Shown here: positions 1 to 7,840 of the stretch, in pieces
Numbering within the stretch: the first letter of the stretch is position 1
Layout: each line of letters starts with the position of its first letter
Assembly (NCBI RefSeq): GCF_013114625.1
Contig: NZ_VTXD01000008.1
Location: 62,001 to 126,000 of the forward strand
Reading direction: 5' to 3'
From: Vibrio sp. 99-70-13A1
GTDB lineage: Bacteria; Pseudomonadota; Gammaproteobacteria; Enterobacterales; Vibrionaceae
Length of the DNA stretch: 64,000 bases
Notes under the pieces: generated by a model
Databases searched by the model: none
Told to the model about the DNA's origin: nothing
The model's input: only the letters and a program-made list of their open reading frames with translations
Program-made: the position numbers and the translations under genes

Positions 1-582
1 ATCCGAAGTGGTTACTTCCGCATCTTGTAGCTTGATGAAGTAACTTTTCGCCATCACTTTTACAGTAATACTTGATTGATCAGCGACGTACTCCTTCATA
101 CCTACGGTTAGTTCAGAATGGAGCCTTTGGAAATCACGAGCAGCTTTCTGTACCAGTGCTTGAGCGGCAAACATAGCCTCATAGTTATTCATTGCTTCAG
201 CGGCTTCAGCGAAGTAACGCTTTTCCATTTCTTTAAGTTGGGTAATGCGTTCAACAAGTTCACTGTTGTTCATGCCCGCCGCTTCAAGTTGGCTGAGAAC
301 TTGAGAAAATTCAGCTTTTGATGCAATAAATTCGCTGCGCATGGCAGCCATACGCTCTGCGTTTTGCGTGGTTAAAAAGTCTTTAAATGACTTATCTGCT
401 GAGAGCAATTGAACACTGGTTTGATTAGAAAGCGAAACGAGAGGTAAAGAGGTGGATGAAACACTTTCAAAGTTGGTGTGAATTTGATTCATGCTGCTCA
501 TCATGATGGAAATCGTGACTGCAAACATAATGATGATCAGTGTAAAACCCGCGTACATTCGCTTGATCACTGAGCCTTTCAT
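1..582 (-). CDS. Methyl-accepting chemotaxis protein, N-terminal part (cut by window edge)
   Basis: The minus strand reads without a stop from an ATG at 582 to the window edge, giving the first 194 codons. The protein starts MKGSVIKRMYAGF, followed by a hydrophobic segment at about residues 10-29, then a predicted helical periplasmic region rich in Ala, Glu and Gln. This is the usual start of a bacterial chemoreceptor: one membrane helix, then a four-helix ligand-binding domain. The HAMP and signalling domains would lie beyond the window, so the assignment rests on the N-terminal architecture only. A good ribosome site (AGGGAGA) lies 5-6 bases before the ATG. The ligand cannot be told from this part. 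Confidence 0.7.
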   Translation of the reverse strand, partial: MKGSVIKRMYAGFTLIIIMFAVTISIMMSSMNQIHTNFESVSSTSLPLVSLSNQTSVQLLSADKSFKDFLTTQNAERMAAMRSEFIASKAEFSQVLSQLEAAGMNNSELVERITQLKEMEKRYFAEAAEAMNNYEAMFAAQALVQKAARDFQRLHSELTVGMKEYVADQSSITVKVMAKSYFIKLQDAEVTTSD

Positions 583-601
583 GGCATTCTCCCTAAAATT
601 A

Positions 602-619
602 ACCTACAGGTATGTAGGT
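602..619. promoter_or_regulatory. 18-bp inverted repeat upstream of the chemoreceptor gene
   Basis: ACCTACA and TGTAGGT arms (602-608, 613-619) flank GGTA, about 20 bases before the chemoreceptor start. It could be an operator or a hairpin in the 5' leader. The symmetry is seen directly; the function is inferred. Confidence 0.35.
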
Positions 620-812
620 GGAAACTTACAAAATTATCAGCATTGTATTGAGCTTGGGCTGCACATTTTATGACGGAGTCTTCAAAAATAGATAAGTGAA
701 TTAGACAGAATGCCATACATGAGAACTGAACAGTGTTTTTTATTGAGCTTTAAGCTGCCATCGCGCATACTCAAAGCATAAATTGAGATAAGAAAATCGA
801 ATGGAGAACAAG

Positions 813-1163
813 ATGGCTGAAGAAACAATCTTTACAAAAATTATCAATAAAGAGATACCTGCTGATTTATTGTACCAAGATGATTTGGTCACTGCATTTC
901 GTGATATTAACCCGCGCGCTCCAAGCCATATTTTGATTATCCCGAATAAGCTCATTCCAACAACCAATGATGTTGAAGTTGAAGATGAAGCAATGATGGG
1001 GCGTATGTTTACCGTTGCTAAAAAGCTAGCTAAAGAAGAAGGCATTGATGAAAACGGCTACCGCCTGATTGTGAATTGCAATTCTCATGGTGGGCAAGAG
1101 GTTTACCATATTCATATGCATTTAGTTGGGGGTCGTCCTTTAGGTCCTCTTTTAATGAGTTAA
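813..1163 (+). CDS. hinT: HinT, HIT-family purine nucleoside phosphoramidase
   Basis: HinT hydrolyses AMP- and GMP-linked phosphoramidates in the cytoplasm. The 116-residue product ([12 protein letters not shown]...) carries the histidine triad HIHMH near the C-terminus within [11 protein letters not shown], and the family pattern [23 protein letters not shown]. An in-frame ATG exists at 801, but GGAG at 803-806 is placed correctly for the ATG at 813, and MAEETIF is the usual family start, so 813 was chosen. It is followed by a repeat-rich gap and three lipoprotein genes. The hinT, ycfL, lpoB, thiK, ycfP order is also found in enterobacteria. Confidence 0.95.
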   Translation: MAEETIFTKIINKEIPADLLYQDDLVTAFRDINPRAPSHILIIPNKLIPTTNDVEVEDEAMMGRMFTVAKKLAKEEGIDENGYRLIVNCNSHGGQEVYHIHMHLVGGRPLGPLLMS

Positions 1164-1171
1164 GCCACTTC

Positions 1172-1259
1172 TTCAAAAAGCTTAACGACACCTCTCAAAG
1201 AGCTTAATTACAGACTTCAACGAGCATGATTACATCGCTCAATGAACTACGCTTATTTA
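1172..1259. repeat. Degenerate 22-bp tandem repeat, 4 copies
   Basis: Four units begin at 1172, 1194, 1216 and 1238, exactly 22 bp apart. Each starts YTCAA followed by a purine-rich AAG/GAGC core and ends TTAAYKAC or similar. The last copy is the most divergent. It lies between hinT and the next lipoprotein gene, directly before the 19-bp array. The unit length is not a multiple of three and no reading frame runs through it. Confidence 0.6.
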
Positions 1260-1300
1260 CGGTGTTCAATATTTTTTGAGACTTATGTCAACTTTTTGTC

Positions 1301-1433
1301 TAGATAGCTGTCTGAGTTCTACATAGCTGTCTGAGTTCTACATAGCTATAAGAGTTCTACATAGCTATAAGAGTTCTACATAACTGTAAGAATTTTACAT
1401 AACTGTCAGAACTCTACATAGCTACAAGTTACG
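1301..1433. repeat. 19-bp tandem repeat array, 7 copies
   Basis: Seven units with period exactly 19 begin at 1301, 1320, 1339, 1358, 1377, 1396 and 1415. The consensus is TACATAGCTGTCTGAGTTC, with variants such as TACATAGCTATAAGAGTTC. Copies 2 to 4 are the most alike and the outer ones have drifted. ATAGCT/AGCTAT elements in neighbouring units are complementary, so a transcript could fold into several alternative hairpins. With the 22-bp array it fills the gap of about 330 bases between hinT and the next gene, which has no coding sequence I can support. Confidence 0.9.
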
Positions 1434-1495
1434 AGATGTAAAAGTTGGCATTTTTAATGTTCAGCATGACTGAAGATAGAGTATGGAGAATAACT

Positions 1496-2890
1496 TTGAA
1501 GCGACACGTTAAATTAGCTTCTATTTCTTTGCTATCCGCACTTATAACAGGGTGTTCGAGTCTGTCGGCAGGCAATTTATTTAGTCATTATAGCGCACAA
1601 AATAACGAAGTTTATCAAGCTGTGAAGTCAGGAGAGTACTCACAAGCTCAGCAAGAATTACCGGAATATAGAGCTGGCGATATTCTTGATAACTTTGAAA
1701 AAGGCAGAGTTAACTTTCTTGATCAACTTTATCCTGAAAGTAAAACCTCATTTGAACTTGCTGATAAAGCCGTGACTACGCAACAAGATAAAGCGGTAAT
1801 TTCTGTTGGAGATAGTGCCGCAAGCGTTGGGGCATTGGCCGTCAACGACAACCTTACCGAGTATTCCCCTGCTGATTATGAGCTCGGCTTTCTTCATTTA
1901 TACCTAGGTTTAAATTACCTAAAGCAAAATGATCTTGAAGGCGCCGTCATTGAAATGCGCCGAGCGAATCAAGTTCAAGAACGTGCGAAGAAGCAACGTG
2001 AGGATGAACTAAATTCAGCGGCAAAAGAGGCGAAGTCTAAAGGTCTTTCAGCAAATGTTGGCAGTATCTTGTCAAACTACCCAGATGCCGGTGATAAGCT
2101 GCAAGCTGTTCAAAATGCGTATTTAATGTTTTTGTCGGGCTTGTTATATGAAGCATCGAATGACTTAAACAGTGCTTATGTTGATTATCGTCGTGCACTA
2201 GCAGTAATGCCTGAAAACCAACAGATCGTAGAAAGAACTCTAGCGGTTGCAACGCGTTTAGGGATGTCAGAAGACTTAAATATCCTAAGTAAGCGTTATG
2301 GAAAAGCGGAGCCATTACCAGCAGGTTATGGGCGAATCATTGTTTTACAAGAGCAAAGTGCTGTTCAAGCAATGGATAGCTGGCGTTTAGACTTACCCGT
2401 TTATGATAGCCGAGATCAAGGTGCGATTTATTCGTTAGCTCTTCCTTACTATCCGAATCAAAGCGTAGATAAATTTTCGCAGATCAAACTGGATGGAAAG
2501 GTATTACCAACTAGTTTATTAGCCGATGTAAACGCTATGGCTCAAAACGATCTTTCAGAAAGGTTGCCGAGTATTGTTATTCGCCAAGCGTTACGTGTGG
2601 TCGCAAAAGATAGAATACGTAAAGAAACAGCGAAAGGTGATGATGTAGGGAACCTGCTTTTCAATGTGTGGAATACATTAACAGAGCAACCTGATACTCG
2701 TAGTTGGCAGTCACTTCCAGCGGAAGTTCGTAGCAGCAGTTATACGATACTAAGTGGATCACATACACTTGATGTTGGTAGCCAGCAATATGAGTTTAAT
2801 ACTGTAGAAGGTCAAACCACATTAATTTGGGTTTCTAGACAAGGAAGCCATGCAACAATGTGGCATAAACAGCTAGGGAGGCTGAGATGA
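1496..2890 (+). CDS. COG3014-family outer-membrane lipoprotein with TPR-like repeats
   Basis: The product of about 464 residues starts at a TTG. It is preceded by GGAG seven bases upstream and gives MKRHVKLASISLLSALITGC, a classic lipoprotein signal with lipobox ITGC. An upstream in-frame ATG at 1445 would bury this signal, so it was rejected. The residue after Cys is Ser, which predicts outer-membrane sorting. TPR-like helical pairs occur at roughly residues 130-165 and 205-260 (LGLNYLKQNDLEGAVIEMRR and a later YRRALAVMPENQ). No catalytic motif is seen. The stop overlaps the start of the YcfL gene, and LpoB follows. A role in peptidoglycan synthase control is suggested only by this context. 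Confidence 0.8.
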   Translation: MKRHVKLASISLLSALITGCSSLSAGNLFSHYSAQNNEVYQAVKSGEYSQAQQELPEYRAGDILDNFEKGRVNFLDQLYPESKTSFELADKAVTTQQDKAVISVGDSAASVGALAVNDNLTEYSPADYELGFLHLYLGLNYLKQNDLEGAVIEMRRANQVQERAKKQREDELNSAAKEAKSKGLSANVGSILSNYPDAGDKLQAVQNAYLMFLSGLLYEASNDLNSAYVDYRRALAVMPENQQIVERTLAVATRLGMSEDLNILSKRYGKAEPLPAGYGRIIVLQEQSAVQAMDSWRLDLPVYDSRDQGAIYSLALPYYPNQSVDKFSQIKLDGKVLPTSLLADVNAMAQNDLSERLPSIVIRQALRVVAKDRIRKETAKGDDVGNLLFNVWNTLTEQPDTRSWQSLPAEVRSSSYTILSGSHTLDVGSQQYEFNTVEGQTTLIWVSRQGSHATMWHKQLGRLR

Positions 2891-3270
2891 AAAAATGGTT
2901 GATGAGTATAGCTGCGGTTATTGCACTGGCTGGCTGTGCAAACAATACGGCAGGGGTAAGAGTTGATAGCCTTACTCAAAAAGTAATTTTTGGAGACAAA
3001 GTTCTAGGAAGTCGCTTGCTTGTTGAGGATGTACGTACTGATCAAGTAGATGGTCACACTCGAGGAATTGTGCGCCTAACTAGCCAATATAAAGGTGAAC
3101 AAAACATCATCTATCGTTTTTATTGGTATGACGATGCGGGGTTAGAAGTGAACGCGAAAGAAGGTCCATGGAGACAAGCAATTGTGCATGGCTTTGAAAG
3201 TATTTCGATTTCTGAAGTGTCGGTGAACCCTAAAGGCACACAGTTTCGAGTTCAGTTTCGTGAGCCATAA
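2887..3270 (+). CDS. ycfL: YcfL-family lipoprotein (DUF1425)
   Basis: This 127-residue protein begins MKKWLMSIAAVIALAGC, a lipoprotein signal with lipobox LAGC. The mature part is a small beta-rich domain with the YcfL-type pattern FYWYDDAGLEV...GPWRQ. The ATG overlaps the TGA of the preceding gene (ATGA), implying translational coupling. YcfL lies immediately before lpoB in enterobacteria too. Its biochemical role is not established, and the neighbourhood points to the cell envelope. Confidence 0.85.
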   Translation: MKKWLMSIAAVIALAGCANNTAGVRVDSLTQKVIFGDKVLGSRLLVEDVRTDQVDGHTRGIVRLTSQYKGEQNIIYRFYWYDDAGLEVNAKEGPWRQAIVHGFESISISEVSVNPKGTQFRVQFREP

Positions 3271-3391
3271 ATATTCCGAAAGAAAGAAATAGAAGATTAA
3301 ATGCATCGATTCAGGTTCTGCTTGGATGGGTGGTCATAGATTAAAGTGCAAGCCCAGTGAGGTTTGTCTGTTTGTAGATTGAGGTATTAAG

Positions 3392-3982
3392 ATGAAAAAG
3401 AGTGTAATTGCGCTACTAGGTTTAGCGGTGATTTTAGGTGGTTGTTCTAACAAAGTGAGCTACGGTGACGCTCAAGCCGTTGAAACCACAACAATCGACT
3501 TTGGTTCGACGGATCTACAAACTATCGCTGGTCAAATGGTTGATAGCATGATGACTTCTGGCTCGGTTGCGTACATTACGCGTGAGCAACGTCCAATCGT
3601 ATTTGTAGAGCGCATTAAGAACAAAACGAGTGAACATATTGATACGGAATCAATCACGGATACTATCAGCACCAAAATGCTTAATTCTGGTAAATTCCGT
3701 TTCGTAGATATGGATCGTGTTGAATCTGTTCGCGATCAGTTGAACTTCCAAAACAATGATGAACTGGTTAACCAAAGCTCAGCAATTCAATTTGGTAAAA
3801 TGGTCGGCGCTCAGTACATGTTGTATGGCAACCTATCTAGCATCGTGAAGAGCGATGGCAGTGACCAAGACGTATACTACAAAATGACAATGCGTTTAAT
3901 GGACCTCGAAAGTGGTTTGATTGAATGGGCAGACGAAACTGAAATTCGTAAGCAGAAATCGAAAAGTTTACTTGGCTTATAA
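3392..3982 (+). CDS. lpoB: LpoB, outer-membrane lipoprotein activator of PBP1b
   Basis: LpoB is anchored in the outer membrane and reaches through the peptidoglycan to stimulate the synthase PBP1b. The 196-residue product starts MKKSVIALLGLAVILGGC (lipobox LGGC, Ser at +2, outer-membrane sorting). It keeps the family core RPIVFVERIKNKTSEHIDT...NSGKFRFVD and the GAQYMLYGNLSSIV strand. The linker between the Cys and the globular domain is short, about 30 residues. A TGAGG ribosome site precedes the ATG. It is the last gene of a lipoprotein cluster and is followed by a strong terminator. Confidence 0.92.
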   Translation: MKKSVIALLGLAVILGGCSNKVSYGDAQAVETTTIDFGSTDLQTIAGQMVDSMMTSGSVAYITREQRPIVFVERIKNKTSEHIDTESITDTISTKMLNSGKFRFVDMDRVESVRDQLNFQNNDELVNQSSAIQFGKMVGAQYMLYGNLSSIVKSDGSDQDVYYKMTMRLMDLESGLIEWADETEIRKQKSKSLLGL

Positions 3983-3996
3983 TCACTGATTAAGTT

Positions 3997-4016
3997 GCCA
4001 AGCCAAGCCAAGCCAA
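3997..4016. repeat. GCCAA pentanucleotide x4
   Basis: Four perfect tandem copies of GCCAA lie just after the lpoB stop. This is probably a simple slippage repeat with no known role. Confidence 0.7.
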
Positions 4017-4102
4017 GCTCAGTTATTAGATCCAAGCTACAGGGTTCTGATGAGTATGCTTCGAATCATATAGTTGGAATGTTCTAGCTTAAGATAAATA
4101 GC

Positions 4103-4138
4103 AAAGCCCGCAGATAAATTTCTGCGGGCTTTTTGTTT
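4103..4138 (+). terminator. Rho-independent terminator after lpoB
   Basis: The 10-bp perfect stem AGCCCGCAGA/TCTGCGGGCT (4105-4114, 4121-4130) is followed by TTTTGTTTT. It sits between the convergent lpoB and dcuB genes. Confidence 0.9.
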
Positions 4139-4189
4139 TAGTCAGTTTCTATCAATTGGTTTGTTTACTACTTGGTTAGGTTTTATCGA

Positions 4190-5518
4190 TTAACCGATAA
4201 CAATCTGTCCTAAAACATAACCTAGGATACAAGCTGATATTACCCCTATTAAACCGACAGACATGAAGGAATGGTTGAAATACCATTTGCCGATTTTAGT
4301 TGTACCTGAACTATCAAAGTTCACAGTCGCAATATCAGATGGATAATTTGGAATAAAGAAATATCCATATACCGCAGGCATTAAACCGATCACGAGCGCG
4401 GGTTCTAAACCTAAAGCTAAACCTACTGGTAGCATCATTCGTGCGGTCGCAGCTTGTGAGTTAACCACAACAGAGACAATGAAAAGTGAAAGGGCAAATG
4501 TCCACGGGTGTAGCGTCACCATATCGACAATACCTGCTCTGAATTGAGGCATCGCATATTGGAAATAAGTATCAGACATCCAAGCGATACCAAAAATAGC
4601 AATGGCAGCAACCATACCGGATTTAAACACTACTCCGTTTGGCACATCTCGCGGGTCTGTTTTGGTCGAAAGTAAAATAACGCCACCAAACGCCAACATC
4701 ATCATTTGAATGACCACAGACATTTTGATTGGTTTGTCGCCATCAACGATGGTTCGAATCTCTGGGAACATTGCAATGACGACAATAGCGACTATTGCAC
4801 CTAAGAATATCAAAACAGCATTGCGAGCTTTAGCGGGTAACTCTTCATCTAGAGAAGTTGATGTCGTATTGAGTATCTTTTCACGCCACACTGGATCTTT
4901 TAAACGGGCTTGGTATTCCTCGTCATCCTCTAGTTCTTTACCTCTGCGTAGGCTGTAGAGAGATAGCATCAAAGTGCCGAACAAAGTAGAAGGAACAGTG
5001 ACCATTAAAATAGACATTAATGTAATAGATGCATCAATATCGACTAACTGAGCTAAATAGTAGACCACTGCTGCCGATAAAGGAGAAGCGGTAATAGCAA
5101 TTTGAGAAGCTACTGAGGCTGCTGCCATTGGTCGTTCAGGACGGATACCATTTTTTAAAGCTACATCACCAATGATTGGCATAATAGAATAAACGGCATG
5201 ACCTGTGCCGAGTAAAAAGGTCATCGAGTAGGTAACAAAAGGTGCAATCAGCGTGACGCGTTTTGGGTTTTTTCTTAAAATACGCTCAGCGACTTGAAGC
5301 ATGTATTTTAGGCCGCCAGCTGCTTCAAGAATGGAAGCACAAGTCACCACTGCTAAAATAATGAGCATCACGGTAACAGGCGGTGAAGTAGGTGGCATCT
5401 TGAAGATAAAAACTTCAATAACCAAACCTATACCTGATACGACACCAAGACCGATACCACCGAATCGAGACCCGATATACAGAACTAACAATAGAAAGAT
5501 AAATTCAAAATAGAGCAT
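4190..5518 (-). CDS. dcuB: Anaerobic C4-dicarboxylate transporter, Dcu family (DcuB-like)
   Basis: Dcu proteins exchange fumarate, malate or aspartate for succinate across the inner membrane during anaerobic growth. The 442-residue polytopic protein matches the family in length and motifs: FGGIGLGVVSGIGL near the N-terminus, NPKRVTLIAPFVTY, GTGHAVYSIMPIIGDVALKNGIRPERPMA, ASQIAITASPLSAAVVY, and SSGTTKIGKWYFNHSF near the C-terminus. The GTGHAVY segment is closer to DcuB (HVVYTILPII in E. coli) than to DcuA (GTGNISL), while the ASPLSAAVVY part resembles DcuA, so the subtype is probable rather than certain. An AGGTG ribosome site precedes the ATG. An FNR-type site lies about 130 bases upstream. 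Confidence 0.88.
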   Translation of the reverse strand: MLYFEFIFLLLVLYIGSRFGGIGLGVVSGIGLVIEVFIFKMPPTSPPVTVMLIILAVVTCASILEAAGGLKYMLQVAERILRKNPKRVTLIAPFVTYSMTFLLGTGHAVYSIMPIIGDVALKNGIRPERPMAAASVASQIAITASPLSAAVVYYLAQLVDIDASITLMSILMVTVPSTLFGTLMLSLYSLRRGKELEDDEEYQARLKDPVWREKILNTTSTSLDEELPAKARNAVLIFLGAIVAIVVIAMFPEIRTIVDGDKPIKMSVVIQMMMLAFGGVILLSTKTDPRDVPNGVVFKSGMVAAIAIFGIAWMSDTYFQYAMPQFRAGIVDMVTLHPWTFALSLFIVSVVVNSQAATARMMLPVGLALGLEPALVIGLMPAVYGYFFIPNYPSDIATVNFDSSGTTKIGKWYFNHSFMSVGLIGVISACILGYVLGQIVIG

Positions 5519-5888
5519 AAGGCACCTATAAAAAGAAGAACAATATAAATAAGAGAACTGGCACTATTAATACCTGTTATCTGGGTAACATTTGTTGAAG
5601 GTATTCTCATTTGAATTGTTGTCACTTTTATCAATAGTGTATTGGTTGATCTGCATTAAAAGAGAAGTGTTTTTTTGTTTATTAGTAGAAAACTGTGCTC
5701 TATCTATCAGATAAATATAGTTTTAGTAAATATATAAGTTTTAATAAGTGGAACGATACACCGTTTTTCACTGTCTATAAGTTATGCGTATTAACAATGA
5801 AATTTATCGCTACTAGGCTGAGCGTGTTTTGAAATGGAAAATACAGTTTTTACCAGTGATGCATGAAGAATTTTAGAAGGAATTAAGT
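5519..5888. other. AT-rich intergenic control region between divergent dcuB and thiK
   Basis: This 370-base gap has no open frame I can support. It must hold the dcuB promoter on the minus strand and the thiK promoter on the plus strand. The only specific motif I recognise is an FNR-like site at 5646-5659. Confidence 0.6.
5646..5659 (-). promoter_or_regulatory. Candidate FNR-binding site for dcuB
   Basis: TTGAT-CTGC-ATTAA matches 9 of 10 defined bases of the FNR consensus TTGAT-N4-ATCAA. It lies 128-141 bases upstream of the dcuB start. FNR activation of dcu genes under oxygen limitation is known in E. coli, so the site is plausible. A transcription start about 41 bases away, near 5611, would be expected for activation. 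Confidence 0.5.
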
Positions 5889-6743
5889 ATGGCGATTTTT
5901 GCTTGGTCAGAAGCGAAGCAGTTAGATGATAGCTTGAGCTCGTTAGATGATTTTTTTTCTTTTCCTCCTAAATCAGTTCAAACATTAACGGGCGGGCTTA
6001 CAAATCGATGTTGGAAAATTGTCGACGCAGAAGGAGTGGCTTATGTGTGGCGCCCGACAACTGCAATTACGAAAGCTTTTTCTATTACTCGCCACCAAGA
6101 GAATCAAGTTCTTTCCGCTATAGAGTTATTAAAAATTGCACCCAAACCTATTCTGCTAAATGATAAAGGCTTACTCGTTGAGTGGTTGGAAGGCGAAACA
6201 CTCTCTGATGGTCTGGAGCTTGACCGACTATTAAGAACAGCTATATCCGTTCATCAAGTGAATACCTCAAGAATCCCGCTCACTCCTTTTTGTTTTACAG
6301 CCCGTGTTGATCATTATTGGTTCCAGCTAAATGAGCAACATCGAGTAGAGCCGTATAAAAGTATTTACCAGGAGTGGCGTTCAGCACCGAATGTTAAGGG
6401 TGTAGATAACGCACTGTGCCATTTTGATTTAGGCGGCTATAACTTAGTGAAAAACCAGCGAGGTATTCAAATTATAGATTGGGAATATGCATCACTGGCG
6501 GATCCACGTTTGGATTTAACGTTAAGTATTGCAGTGGCTCAGCAACCATTATTACAGTCCGTTTATCGCTATTGCCAATTACGCGGGATAGAAGATGTAG
6601 ACACTTGGGTTGAGGGTGTCCAAGCGTGGTTACCACGAAGTCAAATGATGGCAATGTTATGGTACTTATTAGCTCACCAATTATGGGGAGATGCGTCGTA
6701 TTTAGAAGAGGCTGAAGCACTGAGTCACACTTTCTGTAGGTAG
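5889..6743 (+). CDS. thiK: Aminoglycoside-phosphotransferase-fold kinase, ThiK-like (thiamine kinase)
   Basis: ThiK phosphorylates thiamine for salvage. The 284-residue product has the kinase-fold features LTGGLTNRCWKI (nucleotide loop, about residue 34), the catalytic loop CHFDLGGYNLV (HxDxxxxN, about residue 178) and the metal site IIDWEYASLADPRLDL (about residue 196). A choline or ethanolamine kinase role cannot be excluded from fold alone. The place between lpoB and ycfP matches thiK in E. coli, although nagZ, which lies between thiK and ycfP there, is missing here. An AAGGA ribosome site precedes the ATG. Confidence 0.75.
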   Translation: MAIFAWSEAKQLDDSLSSLDDFFSFPPKSVQTLTGGLTNRCWKIVDAEGVAYVWRPTTAITKAFSITRHQENQVLSAIELLKIAPKPILLNDKGLLVEWLEGETLSDGLELDRLLRTAISVHQVNTSRIPLTPFCFTARVDHYWFQLNEQHRVEPYKSIYQEWRSAPNVKGVDNALCHFDLGGYNLVKNQRGIQIIDWEYASLADPRLDLTLSIAVAQQPLLQSVYRYCQLRGIEDVDTWVEGVQAWLPRSQMMAMLWYLLAHQLWGDASYLEEAEALSHTFCR

Positions 6744-6852
6744 GATCACGTTTATTGTGTGAAATGTGTAATTTCACTGTTCACTCCTTTAAAACCTTAA
6801 TTTTCGTGTTAGATTTACTAGACGAGTACCAGCATTCAACGGGGGAGGTACA

Positions 6853-7392
6853 ATGATTATTTATCTACACGGCTTTGATTCTACAAGCCCTGGTAACCAT
6901 GAAAAGATACTGCAGTTGCAATTCATTGATGATGACATTCGTTTCATTAACTACAGTACTTTGCATCCAAAACACGATATGCAGCATCTATTGAAAGAAG
7001 TGCATAAAGTCATAGAGCAATCAGATGACCCACATCCAATTATTTGTGGTGTCGGGCTAGGCGCATTTTGGTCTGAACGCATTGGCTTCTTGTGTGGTAT
7101 TAAACAAGTTATCTTTAACCCTAACTTGCACCCAGAGAATAATATGGTGGGCAGGATAGACAGACCGGAAGAATACGAAGACATTGCGACTAAGTGTGTT
7201 GAACTGTATCGAATGAAAAATAAAGGTCGTTGTTTGGTTTTTCTATCTCGTAATGATGAGATACATGACAATAGCAAAACCGCCGAAGAGCTAGAGGATT
7301 ATTACGATTTGATTTGGGATGAAAAAGAACCCCATAAATTTAAGAAGATCTCTCAGCACCTTCAAGCTATGAAAGCATTTAAAGATACGTAA
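6853..7392 (+). CDS. ycfP: YcfP, UPF0227 alpha/beta-hydrolase-fold protein
   Basis: The 179-residue product has the UPF0227 pattern [18 protein letters not shown] at the N-terminus, then [29 protein letters not shown] and [10 protein letters not shown]. The fold is that of an esterase, but the nucleophile elbow reads GVGLG instead of GxSxG. This is also true of E. coli YcfP, so classical serine hydrolase activity is doubtful. Function is unknown. A GGGGGAGG-type ribosome site precedes the ATG. A terminator follows at once, so it ends its transcription unit. Confidence 0.9.
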   Translation: MIIYLHGFDSTSPGNHEKILQLQFIDDDIRFINYSTLHPKHDMQHLLKEVHKVIEQSDDPHPIICGVGLGAFWSERIGFLCGIKQVIFNPNLHPENNMVGRIDRPEEYEDIATKCVELYRMKNKGRCLVFLSRNDEIHDNSKTAEELEDYYDLIWDEKEPHKFKKISQHLQAMKAFKDT

Positions 7393-7424
7393 GCTCAAAG
7401 ATATGTAAACTAGAGATGAAGATA

Positions 7425-7457
7425 AAAAGCAGCTCCTATTTTGGTGCTGCTTTTTTA
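7425..7457 (+). terminator. Terminator after ycfP
   Basis: AAAAGCAGC and GCTGCTTTT arms with a short mismatched inner part and a six-base loop are followed by a T run. Confidence 0.85.
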
Positions 7458-7598
7458 TGCATGTAGGAAAGAGAGAATTGCTATAGGGTAACTGCTTCTA
7501 CTTATTGTTGAGTTAAATTTAATCGAAACCTCATTGAAGGTAAGGATTTTAGTTGCGGACATTGTTTTGCGCTATATAATGTTTGATATCTAAATATG

Positions 7599-7612
7599 TT
7601 GATATTTATCAA
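7599..7612. promoter_or_regulatory. Perfect FNR consensus site upstream of ndh
   Basis: TTGAT-ATTT-ATCAA matches all ten defined bases of the FNR consensus. It lies just downstream of the predicted -10 box, where a bound regulator would block transcription. FNR repression of ndh under anaerobiosis is known in E. coli, which supports the assignment. Confidence 0.75.
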
Positions 7613-7651
7613 ATAAAATTGAGAGTAAGTGAAAAACTTACCCAAAATATG

Positions 7652-7667
7652 TGTGACAATTCTCATA
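7652..7667. promoter_or_regulatory. Possible CRP-like site upstream of ndh
   Basis: TGTGA-N6-TCATA matches 9 of 10 core bases of TGTGA-N6-TCACA. It is a motif match only, with no independent support. Confidence 0.3.
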
Positions 7668-7840
7668 TTGCGCACCTTTAATCAATGTGAACAGAACCTT
7701 GGAGCCCGCTTTCCTTGGTTTAGCCCCTCTAAATTCTCAATGAATGTGCACAGCCTGCATTGAGTAACAGCGAAAGAATTTATCGGTTGGACTTGTCGAG
7801 CCGAACACTAATTTATTCATTTTTGTAGAGGATTGTCATT

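Larger units (their letters stand above)
7458..7840 (+). promoter_or_regulatory. ndh promoter and long structured leader
   Basis: The 448 bases between ycfP and ndh have no supported gene. A perfect -10 TATAAT lies at 7575-7580, with TTGCGG 16 bases upstream as a weak -35, giving a start near 7587 and a leader of about 250 bases. Further down, CTCAATG (7736-7742) and CATTGAG (7758-7764) can pair, and a second imperfect stem forms around 7783-7803 (CGGTTGGAC/GTCGAGCCG). A second promoter closer to the gene is possible. Confidence 0.5.

Noticed and set aside
1301..1433. CRISPR-like array
   Set aside because: Units of 19 bp are directly adjacent with no spacers, and no cas genes are near.
1445..1495. 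ATG at 1445 as the start of the COG3014 lipoprotein
   Set aside because: It would put 17 extra residues before a perfect lipoprotein signal; the TTG at 1496 has a well-placed GGAG.
3997..4016. Regulatory meaning of the GCCAA repeat after lpoB
   Set aside because: Four short perfect copies in a 3' region are most simply slippage; no symmetry or known motif.
6853..7392. YcfP nucleophile Ser apparently mutated to Gly
   Set aside because: E. coli YcfP has the same GVGLG, so it is a family trait, not damage.
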